From positions 2,356,001 to 2,420,000 of the forward strand of contig JARFXM010000011.1 of the NCBI GenBank assembly GCA_029532625.1: a stretch of 64,000 nucleotides of DNA, in the 5' to 3' direction. This stretch comes from Lomentospora prolificans. Its lineage: Eukaryota > Ascomycota > Sordariomycetes > Microascales > Microascaceae. Made by a program: the position numbers and the translations under genes. Below the pieces are notes generated by a model. The model was not told the DNA's origin. It worked only from the letters and a program-made list of their open reading frames with translations, and made no database searches. The first letter of the stretch is position 1, and every line of letters begins with the position of its first letter. Below are positions 60,594 to 64,000 of this stretch, piece after piece.

Positions 60594-63500
60594 TGCAAGC
60601 CAGGTGGGCAGGTGAACAGCGGAGAGAGGCTAGGATGAGAGGAGGCAAGCGGAGACGATAAGTAATAGGCCTGTAGCTCAACCGCACACGCCTCGGACCT
60701 TGCTAGCCTGAGAAGGGCGGCTTGCGGCACCAGGAGGGGTGATAAGAAGAGAGAAAGCGAAGGCGTGCAAAAGGACAGGGAGGGCGGAGAGAGAAGTGGC
60801 GGATTTCGGTGGTGGGAATGGGCCAGAATAGTGGCGAAACAGGCAACCGTGGGTGGGCGTGTCTTGAGGTAGGACAGAGCGGAGGGGTTTCCAACCGACC
60901 TCTCATCCGATGCGGGAGGGCAATGGGAGCGAAGCCAGCGGTATGTTTGAACTAAACGAGTAAACTGGGGAGAGGATCGCAGCAGGAACTCATGTAGGGC
61001 GCATACAAGACTGGCCGTCGAGGTACGTATGCGTTATGCGCAGGTCCGACAATAACAAATTCAGGCTTGTACCAGCAGAATTGCAGGGTGCTTAATGTAG
61101 ATGAGATGGTGGCCGCCCAGTGCTCATTCCCTGGTTAACACACAGCTTGTTAGAGTGTGCTTTTTCTTGTTCCCTTGGTGGCACACCCTTGTTCTGGAGT
61201 TGCTGGAGGTGCTTGGGGGTTGTGCCAAGGACTATACAGATTCAAGCCGACCAAGAGGCAAGGTTGGAGCCGTGGTGCCGTGGAGCGGAAGCAGACGGGC
61301 TGATGAACTGGTCTCGGTCTAGCGCCAGCCGGTGCTTGGACGTGGAAGCGAGGGGTAGATGGGGGATGCGGGGAAGATGGAGGCGGGCACGAGGGCCAGG
61401 CTGTAAAAGTCCTGCGTCGGCGTTCAAGGCAACGCAGTGTCAATTCTCAAAATCCCTTGCTCGTGGGATCGAGTCGCAGAGAAAAAGCATGACCAAGGAA
61501 AAGGAAGAAAGAGGAAAAAAGATCTCAGGTGCAAAGGGGATTGGAAGGCGAAGAAGCGAGAAACCGTCCTTGCCAAAATAAGCTTAGGATCGAACAGAAT
61601 TAAGAAAAATAGGATGAAGAAAAAGAAAAACGAAAAATGAAGAAGGCGTGGTCCCACCGAGTAAGTGTGGTGAGGACTTGGGCGACATACGAGTAAACTA
61701 CAATTTGGCAGTCGCGAACCTAGACCCACTTTATCACCGATCGGAAGTGGCTTCAACAGCAGGTCAAAGTCAAGTGGGTAACACCTGGCAAGCCAAGATG
61801 GCGGGCGCTGAGGAAAGCTGATTGAGATGGATCTAGGGACGCTTATGGGGAGAACGGGACTAGGCTATTTCCGATATCGAACGCTTCGACTGAATTCAGA
61901 ATGCTCGTAGGCAGCGCTGCGATCAATGGCGAAGACTTGCATATCCACGAGTTTCTCGCTCAACTGCATGTTGACCCAGGCCTTGCCTCACCTGATGCAT
62001 CAGGATTACAAGTACATGAAATCATCAAATTCGGTGCCTGTAGCAACCCGAATTGAGATTTGGCAGGGACGACCGAGGCACGCAGCGCCAGGTTTCCAAG
62101 AATTCGCCTCCTCACGTAATACAAGTTACCTTCAGGAGGCTGGGACGGCTCTTGGTCCTGATTCGCTGGCCCATTTCCCAGCACTCTTTCACCAGCATCC
62201 ATTCGATGGATCAAAGCACCTGGACCAGTGTGTTTAACAAGTGAGTGTGTGCTGTCTGGCCAAACTCTTAGCGCTATTCCGGCCCCTTCCTCTACTCCCC
62301 TTTCTATCTATCTAGAGTGCGGTCAGGCGGGGACATGGAGCAGTCTAGCTCCCAGAACAGCATAGCAGGCGAGCTCCTGCCGTGGAGAAATCTCTTTGGC
62401 GTCTCGTGATGATTTGCCCTGCATGAAAGAGCGATGGTAGGAACTACTGACCAGTACAGCTTAGTACATCTCAGCGCTTCACGTTGAGGCTATCTGAAGT
62501 TGTTGGCGTAGGTTCCCGCGTCGTACAGCTACCCAAACCCACATTCCTCCCTAGCACAGGACCTCCCTCCATCAAGCTAGGCTCATCCATCACCGTGCAG
62601 GTTCGGCCATGATGCAATTGGTCATCTTCACTCCAAGCCCACTTGCCTCTCGAATTCAGGTCAGTTGTTCGATCCGGAGGAGGCAAGGAGGGTCCAACCA
62701 CTTTAATGACCAAACTCCATGATCCACCTCCCAGCAGAGGAAGCAGCACTGAGTAAAGGCAGTTTTCCACATTCTCATGCCTTTTTGGGACATACATGTT
62801 CCCCACCACAGGTTCCACCCGCCTGCGCTCCCAACTTCATCCATCAAGAACCTCCCTCTAACTTAAGACCGAAGAGGGAAAAAAAAATGTAGCCACCATC
62901 GCTATCGCCATTGCGAGCCGCCAAGGGCAAGGAACTATCGGGGTAGGCACCTGCGTATATACTATGGGCGCCAACAGATCAACGTCTGTCCCACAAGCTT
63001 AGGGCTTAGGACCTTGAGGTAGAGAGAGCTGGCGTAGAGCTTTAATTATTAGTTTCCTCGGGAGATGACTTGACGGATGGCTCGATACCCGATATGGACT
63101 TCTGAGACGAGGACCTGGCATTCAATGGGGGAGGGGTAGGAGCTACTCAGGTCGATGTGGCGCTTGAGGAATGCTAGCAAACTGAATAGATGTGGCCTTG
63201 TTCGGTCTGCTCCGGGATGAGGCGTCTACCGAGAAGCCAATATATACTGCAATGAGGTGCACTCGGCGGTTCCATGCCTGTTGTAACCAGAAAGGCAGCA
63301 TGGTTCACGGTCCTGGTCCTAGACGTAGATTGCTAAGGTTTGGATTGCAACAACCGCGAACATCAAGGTAATAGATATATGCCCAGGTGTGTAAGATAGC
63401 CGAAAAAGAATAACACGAGGTACCTGGGCCGCGAAATGTTTAATGGAAGGGAGTGCCCCAGGCTGGCTCTGAGAGGATAGGATCCCAGACTCTAGCAAGC

Positions 63501-64000
63501 ACCCCCCATGGGAACTGACGGCCGTCAATATGAATTATGCTGGTTCCGATATGACTACAGTTGGTAACATACACTCCAGGCGTTTATAGTACGATGGATT
63601 TTATCTCTTATTATATATAGTGTAGGGATTTGGAGCGCGTCTTGCGTGCCCGTTGTGTGGCTGGCTACCAACATTCGGCCACCGAGGTACTAGGTGCTCC
63701 TCTCTTGCCGCGTCCGATTAGAAGGAGGTGGTAGCTTATAGGCAGTCTAGAGACATATTACGTGCCAAGTATCATTTCATAAGCTGTAGCTAGGAGCCAG
63801 TGTATAGACTTCAATTCATATGCAGCTCTTTGACCCTAACCAGTGCCGAGTCCCATGCCATTTTCGTAAGGCCCCTTATAAGTACAGTGATGGTTTCCAG
63901 ATCCGTCAAAGTTAATAGGAAATCGGAACCACAGTCCTCTCTTTCCAACGTCTAAGCCAGCACAAGGATACAACTTCCCAACCCGAAAACTCTCGCCAAG
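60594..64000. other. intergenic at the right edge, no gene seen
   Basis: It holds the promoter of the Gag1-like gene and short frames without domains (longest 153 codons at 61120-61581). I see no tRNA, transposase or repeat array. A gene could lie partly outside the window. Confidence 0.5.

Overview
This is nuclear DNA from a filamentous ascomycete (Pezizomycotina, most likely Sordariomycetes; the order cannot be fixed from the sequence). The evidence is short introns of about 50-200 bp with GT..AG ends and CTAAC-type branch sites, an SUZ12-type PRC2 subunit, a PEX14/17-type peroxin typical of filamentous fungi, a HET-NACHT-ankyrin NOD-like receptor, and relics of fungus-specific chromodomain and JmjC families. 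Ten protein genes with continuous reading frames across all junctions are conserved or family-assignable, one RS-rich gene is intact but of unknown function, and several tracts hold decayed genes.

Layout. 1-2700: gene-poor, with a ~55 bp minisatellite. 2830-8182 (+): a 17-exon secreted SGNH hydrolase with FG-GAP repeats and an unidentified C-terminal domain. 8183-11293: no gene seen. 11294-13752 (-): SUZ12. 16325-18481 (+): F-box/LRR-like protein, divergent from SUZ12. 18482-24800: mostly non-coding, with an ankyrin pseudogene at about 22.35-23.48 kb. 24802-26912 (-): RS/RD-rich protein. 27845-30383 (-): class II histone deacetylase HDA1. 31624-32984 (-): F-box protein. 34173-35251 (-): BRX1. 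36463-37450 (-): RAB11/YPT31 GTPase. 38.7-42.7 kb (+): frameshifted chromodomain gene. 42880-43910 (-): PEX14/17 peroxin. 44.3-49 kb: decayed island with a JmjC pseudogene, an AT-rich tract, a Tc1/mariner relic and a long hairpin. 49325-52758 (-): HET-NACHT-ANK receptor with ten nearly identical ankyrin repeats. 52.8-56.6 kb: gene-poor. 56670-58175 (+): INO80 subunit IES2. 58851-60593 (-): Gag1-like clamp protein. 60.6-64 kb: no gene seen.

How the parts relate. Housekeeping genes (ribosome assembly, recycling-endosome/Golgi traffic, peroxisome import, chromatin remodelling) form conserved blocks. They alternate with accessory islands where repeat-rich or repressive-chromatin-linked families decay. 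Three intact genes act on chromatin (SUZ12/PRC2, HDA1, IES2/INO80) and two decayed ones carry chromatin domains (chromodomain, JmjC); this is a curiosity of position, not evidence of a cluster. The most biologically striking locus is the NOD-like receptor. Its ankyrin units are almost identical except at a few surface positions, and a 4-bp duplication has cut the array short by one unit. The second is the SGNH/FG-GAP gene with its hydrophobic, unrecognised tail.
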